In this document: piece after piece, positions 1 to 8,895 of the stretch
How the letters are laid out: the number at the start of each line of letters is the position of its first letter
Numbering within the stretch: the stretch's first letter is position 1
NCBI GenBank assembly: GCA_902542765.1
Contig: CACBVW010000007.1
Location: forward strand, 1-52,158
Source of the DNA: an uncultured SAR116 cluster alpha proteobacterium
GTDB lineage: Bacteria; Pseudomonadota; Alphaproteobacteria; Puniceispirillales; Marisalimonadaceae
DNA: 52,158 nt
Direction: 5' to 3'
The notes under the pieces: generated by a model
What the model was told of the DNA's origin: nothing
What the model saw: the letters and a program-made list of their open reading frames with translations, nothing else
Database searches by the model: none
Program-made: the position numbers and the translations under genes

Positions 1-52
1 CGCCGGCCTGTCACGCCGGAGGTCGCGAGTTCGAGTCTCGTCACTCTCGCCA
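1..52 (+). tRNA. tRNA-Asp (GTC), 3' part
   Basis: The window opens inside a tRNA. The anticodon stem CCGGC (3-7) pairs with GCCGG (15-19) around loop CTGTCAC, giving anticodon GTC at 10-12, which reads Asp codons. The T arm follows (stem 25-29/37-41 with loop TTCGAGT), then the 3' acceptor strand 42-48, discriminator G49 and an encoded CCA at 50-52. The 5' acceptor strand and D arm lie outside the window. Confidence 0.93.
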
Positions 53-93
53 TTATATTAAATTTTAAATCAAAAATATTATAAGATTAATTT

Positions 94-1113
94 TTAATAT
101 GATTTGTTCTTTATAAAATAGTCCATTCTGTCAACTGACTTAACATTAAATTTAACTTTTTTGTTATTTCTAATTATTTCAAGTTGTATATTAACTCCTA
201 TATCTCCTGAATTCCAAATTGACATATAAAACTTTTTTACAGTATTTACATAATTTCCATTAACTGCATTTATTATATCATTCTTTCTTATGCCAGATTT
301 ATCTGAAGGTCCACCCGTACTTACTCTTGTAACAATAACTTTACCTGAAGAATCATTTGTAGAAATTCCTAAATATGGTTTAATACCTGATTTTGGTCGA
401 CCATATTTTAAAAGGTCATTTAAAATTGGCTTCAGAAGGTTTATTGGAACAAACATATTTCCAGGTGTTAAAGTACCAGGGGAGGCTGCGTCAGCAACAA
501 AAAGTGAGCCTATACCTAATATTTCCCCTTTAGAATTAACAAGAGGTGCACCAGCCCAAGATTGATTCATAGGTAGTGTGTAAATTGGTTTTTTAAGGAA
601 ATATTCCCACCAACCTACAAAAGGTCTTCTTGAAACCATTTTAGCCATTGATCCAATTCCTTTGTTAGGTGAGGGAAGAATTAACAAAACATCATCTAAT
701 TCTATTTTATTTGAATTTCCAATTTTTAGTGGAATTAATTTGGTTTTAATTATAGGTGAAACTATTCCAAATCCTGATGAGTGGTCATATCCAGTCAATT
801 TGCCAGGTATTTTTTTCCCATTAGGCAGTCCTATTATTATTTCGCTTGCTTCAATAACGATATAACCGATGGTAAGAATATTATTTTGGTCAATTATGAC
901 CCCGCTCCCTTGGCGAACTGTACCAAGACTTTTTGACGTTCTTGCTTCTTCAGGAACTATTGAATCAATACTAACTACTCCATTATAAAAATTTTGAATT
1001 TTATCATTTGTTATTGATGACTGATCTGCGCATACAATTGAAGATACGAAAAATAATGATATGAAAATATATTTTTGACTAATACGAAATATATACACCA
1101 AATTATACCCCAT
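94..1113 (-). CDS. HtrA/DegP-like trypsin-fold protein with PDZ domain, catalytic triad lost (pseudoprotease)
   Basis: A 339-residue secreted protein with an N-terminal hydrophobic signal segment (about residues 15-29, ending VCA-DQ), a trypsin-like S1C domain (about 40-235) and one PDZ domain (about 245-325, starting YLGIS). The domain framework is clear: GSGVII at 69-74, ILT at 79-81, GYD at 108-110 and APLVN at 189-193. All three catalytic positions are changed. The His of the usual TNNHVV is Tyr84, the Asp of the usual TDLAV is Gly114, and the Ser of GNSGGPL is Ala187. It is therefore probably a non-proteolytic periplasmic chaperone, scaffold or ligand-binding protein. It is monocistronic, faces the tRNA, and is divergent from the VOC gene. 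The fold is confident; the role is unknown. Confidence 0.85.
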   Translation of the reverse strand: MGYNLVYIFRISQKYIFISLFFVSSIVCADQSSITNDKIQNFYNGVVSIDSIVPEEARTSKSLGTVRQGSGVIIDQNNILTIGYIVIEASEIIIGLPNGKKIPGKLTGYDHSSGFGIVSPIIKTKLIPLKIGNSNKIELDDVLLILPSPNKGIGSMAKMVSRRPFVGWWEYFLKKPIYTLPMNQSWAGAPLVNSKGEILGIGSLFVADAASPGTLTPGNMFVPINLLKPILNDLLKYGRPKSGIKPYLGISTNDSSGKVIVTRVSTGGPSDKSGIRKNDIINAVNGNYVNTVKKFYMSIWNSGDIGVNIQLEIIRNNKKVKFNVKSVDRMDYFIKNKSY

Positions 1114-1264
1114 TCAGTATGATGTAATACATAATCAAAGAGTGGTTAGTACAATTTGAATCATAAAATATATTTTATAAATAAAGCAAGGATTTTTAAA
1201 TTTAATAAATTGCTTTTTAACTCGTTAATAATTAAAATTTTATATTTATAAACAACTTAAAACG

Positions 1265-1684
1265 ATGGTAAATATGAAGCTTCAATTACACCACATAAAT
1301 TTGTCTACTGATAAAGTTGACGATATGAATGATTTCTATTTAAATGTTATGAAACTTAAAACAGAAACTGAGGGATTACCTGTTTTAGAAAAGAAAAAGG
1401 GTTATTCTGGTGATGTTGCCTTTGTATCAGATGGTAAAATACAAACTCATTTAGCTCAAAAAGATTTGGATGTTTGTTTTAAAACTGGTCATACAATAAA
1501 CCCACTTGAAAAAGGTCATATAGCCTACCGAACAGATGACTTAGAAGCTTTTAAAAAACATTTAAATGAATTAAATATCAATTTTTCAGATTGGGGTGAA
1601 ACTGCAGTAGCAGGATGGAAACAAATATTTTTTCATGATCCAGATGGAAATATAATTGAAGTTCACGAAATAGAACAAACATAA
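1265..1684 (+). CDS. VOC (glyoxalase/bleomycin-resistance/dioxygenase) family protein
   Basis: About 139 residues forming one VOC unit of two beta-alpha-beta-beta-beta modules. The first module begins LHHINLST, whose His is a typical metal ligand. The second contains GHIAYRTDD and ends with HDPDGNIIEVHE, where the Glu or His near the C terminus is the usual second metal site. VOC enzymes include glyoxalases, isomerases and antibiotic-binding proteins, and the substrate cannot be read here. Two ATG codons lie three codons apart (1265 and 1274). Neither has a strong Shine-Dalgarno sequence, so the protein may start at MKLQLHH. It is followed after 45 bases by an MFS exporter gene, which may be cotranscribed. 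Confidence 0.85.
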   Translation: MVNMKLQLHHINLSTDKVDDMNDFYLNVMKLKTETEGLPVLEKKKGYSGDVAFVSDGKIQTHLAQKDLDVCFKTGHTINPLEKGHIAYRTDDLEAFKKHLNELNINFSDWGETAVAGWKQIFFHDPDGNIIEVHEIEQT

Positions 1685-1729
1685 CTTTAAATCAAAATTT
1701 TAAAATCATCATCAGAATGGTAGTCAAAT

Positions 1730-2911
1730 TTGGAAAAGCCCAATATTAATTTGTTGGCAGTAATAGTAGCTATACCGGTCATTGGGATGACAATTATAGC
1801 GCCTGCCTTAACTATTATAAAAAATGATTTAATTATATCTTTTGAAAACACACAACTAATTTTAACACTATATTTTACTTTTCTAGCTTTTGGTCAGATA
1901 TTATTTGGGCCATTCTCTGATAAATATGGAAGAAAACCAATTTTACTTTTGGGAGCCTCTATTTATGCAGTTTCTGCCTTTTTGGCATCCTTATCATCTA
2001 ATATAGAAATTTTATTGATACTTAGATGTTTTCAAGGATTTGGCGCTGCAGCATGTTTATCTGTTGGACGAACTATTTTGAGTGATTGTTATGAAATTAA
2101 AGAGGCAGCAAAAGAAATGTCTAAAATGACAGCCATAATGGCAATCATTCCAATTTCTTGTTTCATCTTTGGAGGGTTTCTTGCCGAGTTTTTTGGATGG
2201 AGAACTAATTTAATTGCTTTAGGTTTAATAAGCTTAATTTTGATAATTGCTATATCTTTGTTTTTAAATGAGACATTAATAAAAAAAGCTAAAAGCATAA
2301 GTTTTAAAAATATGTTTGTAGTTTATATAGGATTAATAAAAACTGTTTCTTTTAATTTTTTTACGATTACCACTGCAATGCAAACATCTATGTTTTTTGC
2401 AATGAATGGTTTTATGCCATATGAATTTGAAAGAAAAGGTGTTAGCATGTCAGAGTTTGGAATATGGTTTTCATTTACATCTCTAGGATATATTTTTGGG
2501 AATATAATCAATAGCAAATTAAGTCCTAAAGTTGGTCTAGAAAGAATGTGTCTTTTAGGAACAGTTTGCTCTTTTTGTGCTGTATTAATATTTTTTATAA
2601 ATAATAATTTATTTCAAAATGGACCTCTTATTTTATCATTAATATGTATGTTATTTGGATGTTCGAATGGCTTTGCAGTAGCAAATAGTATGACTGGAGC
2701 AATAAATTCATCAGAATTAAATAAAGGCGCAGCAAGTGGTTTGATGGGTGCATTTCAAGTGGGATCCGGAGGACTAGCTGGTTTTTTAATTATATTTTTT
2801 GGAGGAGCTCAAAATTTTAATATATGTTTATACGCTTTATTTATTATGTCGGGTATTTCAATAATATCCTCTTATTGGATATTAAAAATAAAAAGAATGA
2901 GTATTATATAA
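1730..2911 (+). CDS. MFS transporter, Bcr/CflA-type drug/H+ antiporter (DHA1)
   Basis: A 393-residue polytopic inner-membrane protein with about 12 hydrophobic segments, the usual length for DHA1 exporters. The MFS loop 2-3 signature GPFSDKYGRKP follows TM2 (residues about 61-71), and RCFQGFGAA (TM4) matches the motif B region. Bcr/CflA proteins export antibiotics, sulfonamides or cysteine-like metabolites by proton antiport; the substrate here is not deducible. The frame opens with TTG at 1730. The nearby ATG at 1717 is in another frame and ends after about 10 codons. The stop abuts the ATG of the amidohydrolase gene with no spacer, so the two are probably translationally coupled. Confidence 0.9.
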   Translation: MEKPNINLLAVIVAIPVIGMTIIAPALTIIKNDLIISFENTQLILTLYFTFLAFGQILFGPFSDKYGRKPILLLGASIYAVSAFLASLSSNIEILLILRCFQGFGAAACLSVGRTILSDCYEIKEAAKEMSKMTAIMAIIPISCFIFGGFLAEFFGWRTNLIALGLISLILIIAISLFLNETLIKKAKSISFKNMFVVYIGLIKTVSFNFFTITTAMQTSMFFAMNGFMPYEFERKGVSMSEFGIWFSFTSLGYIFGNIINSKLSPKVGLERMCLLGTVCSFCAVLIFFINNNLFQNGPLILSLICMLFGCSNGFAVANSMTGAINSSELNKGAASGLMGAFQVGSGGLAGFLIIFFGGAQNFNICLYALFIMSGISIISSYWILKIKRMSII

Positions 2912-3844
2912 ATGTTTAAAGATCAAAATATAGAAATATTAGATTCTCATCATCATTTCTGGGATTTAGATAAAAATTATTATCCTTTATTATGCGATAA
3001 AATTGATCCAGATTTTTTCTTAGGAAATTACGAAATGATTAGACAAAATTATCTTCCATTTGATTATGAGAAGGACATTAAAAATCATAATGTTATTGGT
3101 ACTATTCATTGTGAAGCAGAGTGGGATAGGAATGATCAGGTTGGTGAGACAAAATGGATAGAAAATTTAGCTAAGAAAAATAAATTTCCAAATGCTATTA
3201 TAGGTCATGCCTGGTTTCATTCAAAAAATACAGAGATAATAATTGCTGAACAAGCAAGTTTTAAGATGGTTAAGAGTATACGCTCAAAACCAAATGTAAA
3301 ATTTGCTAAAAATACTACTGATTATAAATATGATGGTTCTATGCAAGATATCAATTGGAGAAAAGGTTTAAAATTACTAGAAAAATATAATTTAAATTAT
3401 GATTTGAGAGTTCCTACATGGCATTTAGAAGAAGCAGTTGAAATTGTAAGGTTAATTCCAAACACTAAAGTCATTATTAACCATTGTGGTTTTCCCTGGG
3501 ATAGATCTGTCGATGGAATGGAATTTTGGAGAAAAGGGATGAAATCATTATCCTTAGAGCCTAATACATTTATCAAATTATCTGAATTTGGTGTAAAAGG
3601 AGAGGAGTGGAATTTCAAAGAGAATGCTAGTATAATTTACGAATTAATAGACTTTTTTACTCCAAAAAGATGCATGTTTGCAAGTAATTTTCCTGTTAGT
3701 AAACTTAAAATAACATTTGATAACTTATTTAATAATTATAAAAAAATTGTAGAAAAATTCTCTATAGATGAGAAGAAATATTTGTTTTCTGAAACTGCCA
3801 TTGAAACTTATAATTTAGATAAATCATTGTTAAGGAAAAATTAA
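2912..3844 (+). CDS. Amidohydrolase family protein (COG3618, fuconolactonase/PDC-hydrolase-like TIM barrel)
   Basis: A 310-residue metal-dependent hydrolase of the Amidohydro_2 group. It opens with ILDSHHHFWDL, the signature of this group, in which the H-x-H of barrel strand 1 lies. Later hallmarks are the INHCGFP strand (about residue 190), FIKLSEFG (about 218) and RCMFASNFPV near the C terminus, where the last Asp of related enzymes is usually found; here the residue is Asn in ASNFP. Relatives hydrolyse sugar lactones or 2-pyrone-4,6-dicarboxylate. Its tight coupling to the MFS gene suggests a small catabolic or detoxification unit, but the substrate is unknown. Confidence 0.85.
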   Translation: MFKDQNIEILDSHHHFWDLDKNYYPLLCDKIDPDFFLGNYEMIRQNYLPFDYEKDIKNHNVIGTIHCEAEWDRNDQVGETKWIENLAKKNKFPNAIIGHAWFHSKNTEIIIAEQASFKMVKSIRSKPNVKFAKNTTDYKYDGSMQDINWRKGLKLLEKYNLNYDLRVPTWHLEEAVEIVRLIPNTKVIINHCGFPWDRSVDGMEFWRKGMKSLSLEPNTFIKLSEFGVKGEEWNFKENASIIYELIDFFTPKRCMFASNFPVSKLKITFDNLFNNYKKIVEKFSIDEKKYLFSETAIETYNLDKSLLRKN

Positions 3845-3922
3845 TTACATGCATATCACTCAATAATTTAAATTTTTTTTTAATTGTGTTAATTAATCAT
3901 TTTATTTCATGTGGAGTTATGA

Positions 3923-5020
3923 TTGAGTATCCAATTTACTGATATTGTTAAGAAGTTACCAGCTTCTGTGCCTTTTGTCGGTCCGGAAGCCCAAGAAAGA
4001 AGTATTGAAAAACTTTTTAAAGCACGTATTGGAGCTAATGAGAGTATTTTTGGGCCTTCAGAAAAAGCAATTTCAGCTATGAAAAAACACTTAAGTGAAG
4101 TCTGGATGTATGGCGATCCAGAAAATTTTGATTTGAAACATGCACTTGCAAAAAAACATAAAGTAAAATTTGAAAATATTGTTATAGGTGAAGGAATTGA
4201 TGGCTTACTAGGATATCTGATTAGATTGATAATAGAAAAAGGGGATAATGTCGTTACTACTGATGGCGCGTATCCAACTTTTAATTATCATGTAGAGGGA
4301 TTTGGAGGAAATCTACATAAAGTACCTTTCTGCAATGACACTGAGGACTTACAGAAATTACTTGATAAAGTCAAAGAAACATCAGCAAAGATTTTATATG
4401 TATCAAATCCCAACAATCCAATGGGAACAATTAATAAACCGTCAGATGTTCAAACGTTAATCCAGAATCTTCCAGATACCACCTTGTTATGTTTGGATGA
4501 AGCTTATATTGATTTTGTAGATGATAATTTTGTACCTAAAATTTCATTGGATACAAAAAATGTTATTAGAATGAGAACTTTTTCAAAAGCATATGGAATG
4601 GCCGGATTAAGGGTTGGTTATGCGATAGGAGAAAAAGGCTTAATCTTAAATTTTGAAAAAATAAGAAATCATTTTGGCATGTCAAGAATTTCTCAAGTAG
4701 GCGCATTAGCTGCTCTAGAAGATTATGATTTTATAAGTGAAGTAATTAATAAAGTAAAATTATCGAGAAATAGAATTGCTGATATTGCTAATAATAATAG
4801 TTGTAAATTTATTCCTTCTTTTACAAATTTTGTAGCAATTGATTGTTTAAAAGATAGTAAATTTGCAAAAAAAGTACTTGAAAATTTAATTAATAACGGT
4901 GTTTTTGTAAGAATGCCATATTCATATCCTCAAAATAGGTGTATAAGAGTGACAGTAGGATTAGACAAAGATATTGATTTATTTGAAAAATATTTTCCGA
5001 TAGCATTAAAAGAAAGCTAA
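3923..5020 (+). CDS. Class I/II PLP-dependent aminotransferase, histidinol-phosphate aminotransferase-like
   Basis: A 365-residue fold-type I aminotransferase of HisC length. Visible signatures are an early substrate-side GANESIFGPS, YGDPENFDL, SNPNNPMGT (PLP ring contact), LDEAYIDF (Asp of the PLP pyridine nitrogen) and RTFSKAYGMAGLRVGY, with Lys222 as the Schiff-base lysine. The protein could act in histidine synthesis, but no other his gene is nearby. The downstream neighbour is an aldehyde dehydrogenase, so a catabolic aminotransferase of the same family is equally possible. The start is TTG at 3923, about 8 bases after GTGGAG. An ATG at 3919 is out of frame and stops after seven codons. 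Confidence 0.88.
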   Translation: MSIQFTDIVKKLPASVPFVGPEAQERSIEKLFKARIGANESIFGPSEKAISAMKKHLSEVWMYGDPENFDLKHALAKKHKVKFENIVIGEGIDGLLGYLIRLIIEKGDNVVTTDGAYPTFNYHVEGFGGNLHKVPFCNDTEDLQKLLDKVKETSAKILYVSNPNNPMGTINKPSDVQTLIQNLPDTTLLCLDEAYIDFVDDNFVPKISLDTKNVIRMRTFSKAYGMAGLRVGYAIGEKGLILNFEKIRNHFGMSRISQVGALAALEDYDFISEVINKVKLSRNRIADIANNNSCKFIPSFTNFVAIDCLKDSKFAKKVLENLINNGVFVRMPYSYPQNRCIRVTVGLDKDIDLFEKYFPIALKES

Positions 5021-5085
5021 TTAAAACAATATATCTCAAATCTTAAACTTAAATAATTAATTTAAATAAACTAGGGAGTTTTTAT

Positions 5086-6531
5086 ATGTCAACTAATTAT
5101 CCAGATACCCATCTTTTTCTTAATGGAGAATGGAGAGAAGCTGTAGCAAAAGAAAGTCTTGAAATAATAAACCCAGCAACAGAAGAAGTTATTGGTAAAG
5201 TATCACATGCAAGAAAAGAAGATTTAGATATCGCTCTAAATGCTGCTGAAAAAGCTTTTGACAGTTGGAAAAATGTCTCTGCTTATGAAAGATCAAAAAT
5301 ATTGAGAAAGGCTGCTGACATAGTCCGTAGTAAGGCCGATCATATCGCTACACTTATGACTATGGAGCAAGGCAAACCTGTTATTGAAGCTAAAATGGAA
5401 ACAATGGGTGCAGCAGACTCAATTGATTGGTATGCAGAAGAGGGAAGAAGAGCATATGGAAGGATAATTCCTTCAAGAGCCCCAGAGGGTGTATACCAAT
5501 TTGTTTTTAAAGAACCTGTCGGTGTAGTTGCTGCTTTTACTCCTTGGAATTTCCCTTTAAATCAAGTTGTTAAAAAAGTTGCTGCGGCCTTTGCCGCTGG
5601 TTGTACTGCGATTGTAAAAGGACCTGAAGAAACACCTGCAAGTGTAGCTGAGTTGATTAAAGCTTTTGATGAAGCTGGAATGCCTAAAGGTTCAATAAAT
5701 TTAGTTTATGGAATACCTGCTGAAATTTCCGAATATTTAATTGCTCATCCTGTCGTAAGAAAAGTTACTTTTACCGGCTCTACAGCAGTTGGCAAACTAT
5801 TAGCATCCCAAGCAGGAAAGCACATGAAAAGAGTTACTATGGAGCTCGGTGGTCATTCTCCTGCAATTGTTTGTGAAGATGCAGATGTAAAAACAGCAGT
5901 TAAGATATTAAGTGCAAATAAGTTTAGAAATGCTGGACAGGTTTGTATTTCTCCAACTAGATTTTTGGTACATGACTCAGTTTATGATGAATTTGTTGAT
6001 GGTTTTGTAAAACAAGCTGAATCCCTTAATGTTGGCAATGGTCTTGATGAGGGTGTAAAAATGGGACCTTTAGCACATGATAGAAGACTAACCGCAATAG
6101 AGGATTTTGTAGCAGATGCTGTTGAAACTGGAGCAAAAATTTTAACTGGTGGTAAAAGAAAAGGTAATAAAGGTTACTTTTTTGAACCAACAGTTATGAC
6201 AAATGTAAGTAAAGATTCTAGAATTATGAATGAAGAACCATTTGGTCCATTAGCACCTATAAATTCATTTAGTTCAATTGATGAAGTTGTAGAAGAATCT
6301 AACCGTTTAAATTATGGTTTAGCTGCCTACGCTTATACAAACTCTGCAAAAACTGCTCAAGATCTAGGTCAAAAAATTGAGAGTGGTCAAGTATCAATCA
6401 ACCACCATGGTTTAGGGTTAGTAGACACTCCGTTTGGTGGTGTTAAAGATTCTGGATATGGATCAGAAGGTGGTCCAGAAGGCTTAGATGCCTACATGAC
6501 TACAAAATTAGTTTCACAAACTGGTCTATAA
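5086..6531 (+). CDS. NAD(P)-dependent aldehyde dehydrogenase, succinate-semialdehyde dehydrogenase-like
   Basis: A 481-residue ALDH superfamily enzyme that oxidises an aldehyde to the acid. The NAD-binding region shows TPWNFPLN and FTGSTAVGK. The general base Glu253 lies in MELGGHSP and the catalytic Cys287 in NAGQVCISP. EEPFGPLAP is the usual C-terminal motif. The closest familiar group is GabD-like succinate-semialdehyde dehydrogenases, but glutarate-, glycolaldehyde- or other semialdehyde activity is possible. A good Shine-Dalgarno sequence (AGGGAG) precedes the ATG. A strong intrinsic terminator follows at 6555. Codon use looks more optimised than in most neighbours, with more G and C, suggesting high expression. 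Confidence 0.92.
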   Translation: MSTNYPDTHLFLNGEWREAVAKESLEIINPATEEVIGKVSHARKEDLDIALNAAEKAFDSWKNVSAYERSKILRKAADIVRSKADHIATLMTMEQGKPVIEAKMETMGAADSIDWYAEEGRRAYGRIIPSRAPEGVYQFVFKEPVGVVAAFTPWNFPLNQVVKKVAAAFAAGCTAIVKGPEETPASVAELIKAFDEAGMPKGSINLVYGIPAEISEYLIAHPVVRKVTFTGSTAVGKLLASQAGKHMKRVTMELGGHSPAIVCEDADVKTAVKILSANKFRNAGQVCISPTRFLVHDSVYDEFVDGFVKQAESLNVGNGLDEGVKMGPLAHDRRLTAIEDFVADAVETGAKILTGGKRKGNKGYFFEPTVMTNVSKDSRIMNEEPFGPLAPINSFSSIDEVVEESNRLNYGLAAYAYTNSAKTAQDLGQKIESGQVSINHHGLGLVDTPFGGVKDSGYGSEGGPEGLDAYMTTKLVSQTGL

Positions 6532-6554
6532 ATAAATCAAAATTTAAAAAATTT

Positions 6555-6583
6555 AAGCAGTCTATTAATAGGCTGCTTTTTTT
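6555..6583 (+). terminator. Rho-independent terminator after the aldehyde dehydrogenase
   Basis: A 10-bp stem (6555-6564 with 6569-6578, one G-T wobble) around loop TTAA runs into seven T residues (6577-6583). It lies 24 bases after the stop codon and is the clearest intrinsic terminator in the window. Confidence 0.88.
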
Positions 6584-6661
6584 AAAATAAAATTTATATT
6601 TAAAAATAATTAAAACTAATCTAGCATATATTATATCGATAATTTTATAGGTGGTTAAAAT

Positions 6662-7489
6662 ATGGAATGGGTACCTGCGCCAACACCAATTAATGAAAAT
6701 AGAAGAGCTCAATCTGTTGAGAAAACTGGTATAATTGGTACAGATCAAATTTATTTATTTGATATTTACGTTGAAATTGCAAAAGATATTAGTGGCTATG
6801 ATGCAGGAAGTTTTAGTTTATATGATTCTAAAAACCAATGTATGATTTCTGAAATTGGAAAGCCAGAACCAAGAGAAATACATCGTAAAGCTGATAAGGC
6901 TGCAAGTATTTGCTCATATGTTTTGCTAGAAAAAAATCCACTAATTGTGTTTGACTTAAAAAAACATGATATTTTTAAATATCACCCTGCTGTCGAGTCT
7001 GGTATGGTCCATAGCTATTGTGGATTTCCAGTAAGAAATAAAGATGGCTATGCTATGGGAACTTTTTGTATTTTCCATTTCGCCGGTATAAAAGAGTTAT
7101 CATTTGAAAAACTTAATTTGATTGAAAAATTAGTCTCTAGACTAGCCCTCCAAATTGATACTCAAACCGAACAAAAAGAATTGACATCTCAAAAAATCTC
7201 TAAATCAATTGATGTTTTTCTTGAAAGTAATTCTGAATTTAAAATTACAGATTATAAAACTTTTATAGATATTTGCAGTGGTCTTGCCTTGCCTAAAGAA
7301 AATGCAATCAATCTAATAAAAAATGGATTATGTGAACTCAAAAATGAGACTGTTCTCCTGTCTTCTGCAGGTAATGAATTGCAAGAAAAAATGAATATTT
7401 TTACAAAAGTCCATAATCAGATAAAGGTTGAAGGTAACGAAGCTAATACATTAATAGACAGTGCTCTTGATAAGTTAGGTGAACTGTAA
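6662..7489 (+). CDS. GAF-domain protein with helical C-terminal region
   Basis: A 275-residue soluble protein. Residues about 25-165 form a GAF-like sensor domain. It has the alternating strands and helices of the family, SICSYVLLEKNPLIVFDL (helix then strand) and YCGFPVRNKDGYAMGTFCIFH, which matches the common GAF pattern of a G-x-P ligand strand followed by G-T-x-C. Several Cys and His residues (CSY, SYCGF, TFCIFH) could bind heme, metal or a redox ligand. Residues about 170-275 are mostly helical, with no output domain I recognise. The stop overlaps the next start by one base (TAATG), so the 110-aa protein is a likely partner. The ligand is unknown. Confidence 0.72.
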   Translation: MEWVPAPTPINENRRAQSVEKTGIIGTDQIYLFDIYVEIAKDISGYDAGSFSLYDSKNQCMISEIGKPEPREIHRKADKAASICSYVLLEKNPLIVFDLKKHDIFKYHPAVESGMVHSYCGFPVRNKDGYAMGTFCIFHFAGIKELSFEKLNLIEKLVSRLALQIDTQTEQKELTSQKISKSIDVFLESNSEFKITDYKTFIDICSGLALPKENAINLIKNGLCELKNETVLLSSAGNELQEKMNIFTKVHNQIKVEGNEANTLIDSALDKLGEL

Positions 7490-7821
7490 TGTTTGCGAAG
7501 GTTTATCAATATAAATTTGGGACCGTAGCGGAAGCCAAAGTTGCTGCTTCCTTCTGTGCGGATAACTTAGGTAAAAAAATTAGTAAATACAAATTCCAAT
7601 CTTTAAATGTAATGATTGGAAAAGAAGGTGATTTATCAATATTTATTAAATTTGATACAATTGATAGACTAAAAAAATATGAATCAGAGTCTGATGCATT
7701 TATAAAAGAATTAAAGCAAACATTTGTTTTCAAAGAAAATCAGTTTGCTGGCGTTTTTGTTTACAATTATGAAGCTGAAGCAACTTCTTCAGAAATAAAA
7801 ATCACAAATCCAGCAGCTTAG
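7489..7821 (+). CDS. Small protein of unknown function, possible dimeric alpha/beta-barrel fold, coupled to the GAF gene
   Basis: A 110-residue protein with no signal peptide or membrane segment. The order strand (AKVYQYKFG), helix (TVAEAKVAASFCADNL), two strands (FQSLNVMIGKEGDLSIFIKFD), helix (IDRLKKYESESDAFIKELKQTF), strand (FAGVFVYNY) resembles a ferredoxin-like or ABM-type dimeric barrel. This is inferred from pattern alone. Translation is coupled to the GAF protein by a TAATG overlap, suggesting a fixed stoichiometry or a complex. The ending, rich in Ala, Glu and Ser, looks disordered. I do not recognise the family. Confidence 0.65.
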   Translation: MFAKVYQYKFGTVAEAKVAASFCADNLGKKISKYKFQSLNVMIGKEGDLSIFIKFDTIDRLKKYESESDAFIKELKQTFVFKENQFAGVFVYNYEAEATSSEIKITNPAA

Positions 7822-7992
7822 TTTTCTATAATCATTTTTATATTAAAAATTACCCTTAACAACCTTGTAGTTAAGTATTTAGTTTAATTTCTATTTTACA
7901 CATATTTCTTAATAAGAAATTAATTTTAATAAAATTTGTTTATATGAAGAAATTTATAATTTAAAATATTTTAAATTATAAAGGTTAATATT

Positions 7993-8895
7993 TTGGAAAA
8001 ATGGATTGCTGTTGACTGGGGAACAAGTACTTTTCGTGCTTATTTAGTCCAAAATAATAAAGTTTCTGACACTATAGAAACTAAGGATGGAATGAAATTT
8101 GTTAAAAGTCCTCTTTTTGAACAGACCTTGCTCAGTTTGATTGATCGATGGTTAAATGATGATGAAATCACAGAAATTTTAGCTAGTGGTATGGTAGGGT
8201 CCAAACAAGGTTGGGAAGAGGCTCCATATCAACAAACCCCATGTAATCTCAAAAAATTAAACTACATAACACCAACCTTAAAAGATAATAGAATCTCACT
8301 TAAAATTTTTTCAGGTATATCTCAAACCCATCAGCCAGATGTTATGCGTGGTGAAGAAACTCAAATTGCTGGGTTTTTGAATGAAACCCCAAATTTCAAT
8401 GGTTCTATTTGTTTACCAGGAACACATAGTAAATGGGTGGAAATAAGAAATAATAATATTATAAAATTTAAAACTTTTATGACAGGTGAATTATTTGAAA
8501 TAATTTCCAAAAATTCAGTATTAATGCACAGTGTTGAAGCAGAAAAAATTGACAAGATGGAACTGCTCAAGTCAGTTGATAAAATTCTTCAAAAACCAGA
8601 ATTATTTAGTAATGCGTTATTTCAGCTAAGAGCGGATGATCTAATTAACTCCAAAGGCCCTACAATTTATAAATCCAGATTATCTGGATATTTGTTAGCT
8701 ATTGAATTGCTAGGCAGTGTGGAGTTTTGGGAAAATAACGACATAGTTTTGATAGGTAATCCAGATTTGACAGAAATGTATCAATTCGTATTAAATAAAA
8801 AGGTCAAGTCTATCAAAAAATTCTTATCAAGTGATATGGTATTAAAGGGGCTGAAAAATTTTAAAAAAATTTCAATAAGTTTAAAACATGAATAA
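7993..8895 (+). CDS. dgoK: 2-dehydro-3-deoxygalactonokinase
   Basis: A 300-residue sugar kinase of the ASKHA fold. It opens with WIAVDWGTSTFRAYL, the phosphate-1 loop motif diagnostic of DgoK. Further family motifs are ASGMVGSKQGWEEAPY and LPGTHSKWV, the substrate- and phosphate-binding loops. It phosphorylates 2-dehydro-3-deoxygalactonate to the 6-phosphate in the De Ley-Doudoroff route of galactose/galactonate catabolism. The start is TTG at 7993 after AAGG. The 3' end overlaps dgoA by 8 bases, so the two are cotranslated. No galactonate dehydratase or transporter is in the window. Confidence 0.9.
   Translation: MEKWIAVDWGTSTFRAYLVQNNKVSDTIETKDGMKFVKSPLFEQTLLSLIDRWLNDDEITEILASGMVGSKQGWEEAPYQQTPCNLKKLNYITPTLKDNRISLKIFSGISQTHQPDVMRGEETQIAGFLNETPNFNGSICLPGTHSKWVEIRNNNIIKFKTFMTGELFEIISKNSVLMHSVEAEKIDKMELLKSVDKILQKPELFSNALFQLRADDLINSKGPTIYKSRLSGYLLAIELLGSVEFWENNDIVLIGNPDLTEMYQFVLNKKVKSIKKFLSSDMVLKGLKNFKKISISLKHE

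Noticed and set aside
290-865. Open frames on the plus strand opposite the HtrA-like gene
   Set aside because: They mirror the codon pattern of the real minus-strand gene, have no ribosome-binding site and show no domain pattern.
1717-1729. ATG upstream of the Bcr/CflA gene
   Set aside because: It is out of frame and stops after about 10 codons, so TTG at 1730 is the better start.
7855-7875. Inverted repeat CTTAAC/GTTAAG after the 110-aa gene
   Set aside because: The stem is only 6 bp with a 9-base loop and no T-run follows, so it is not a convincing terminator.
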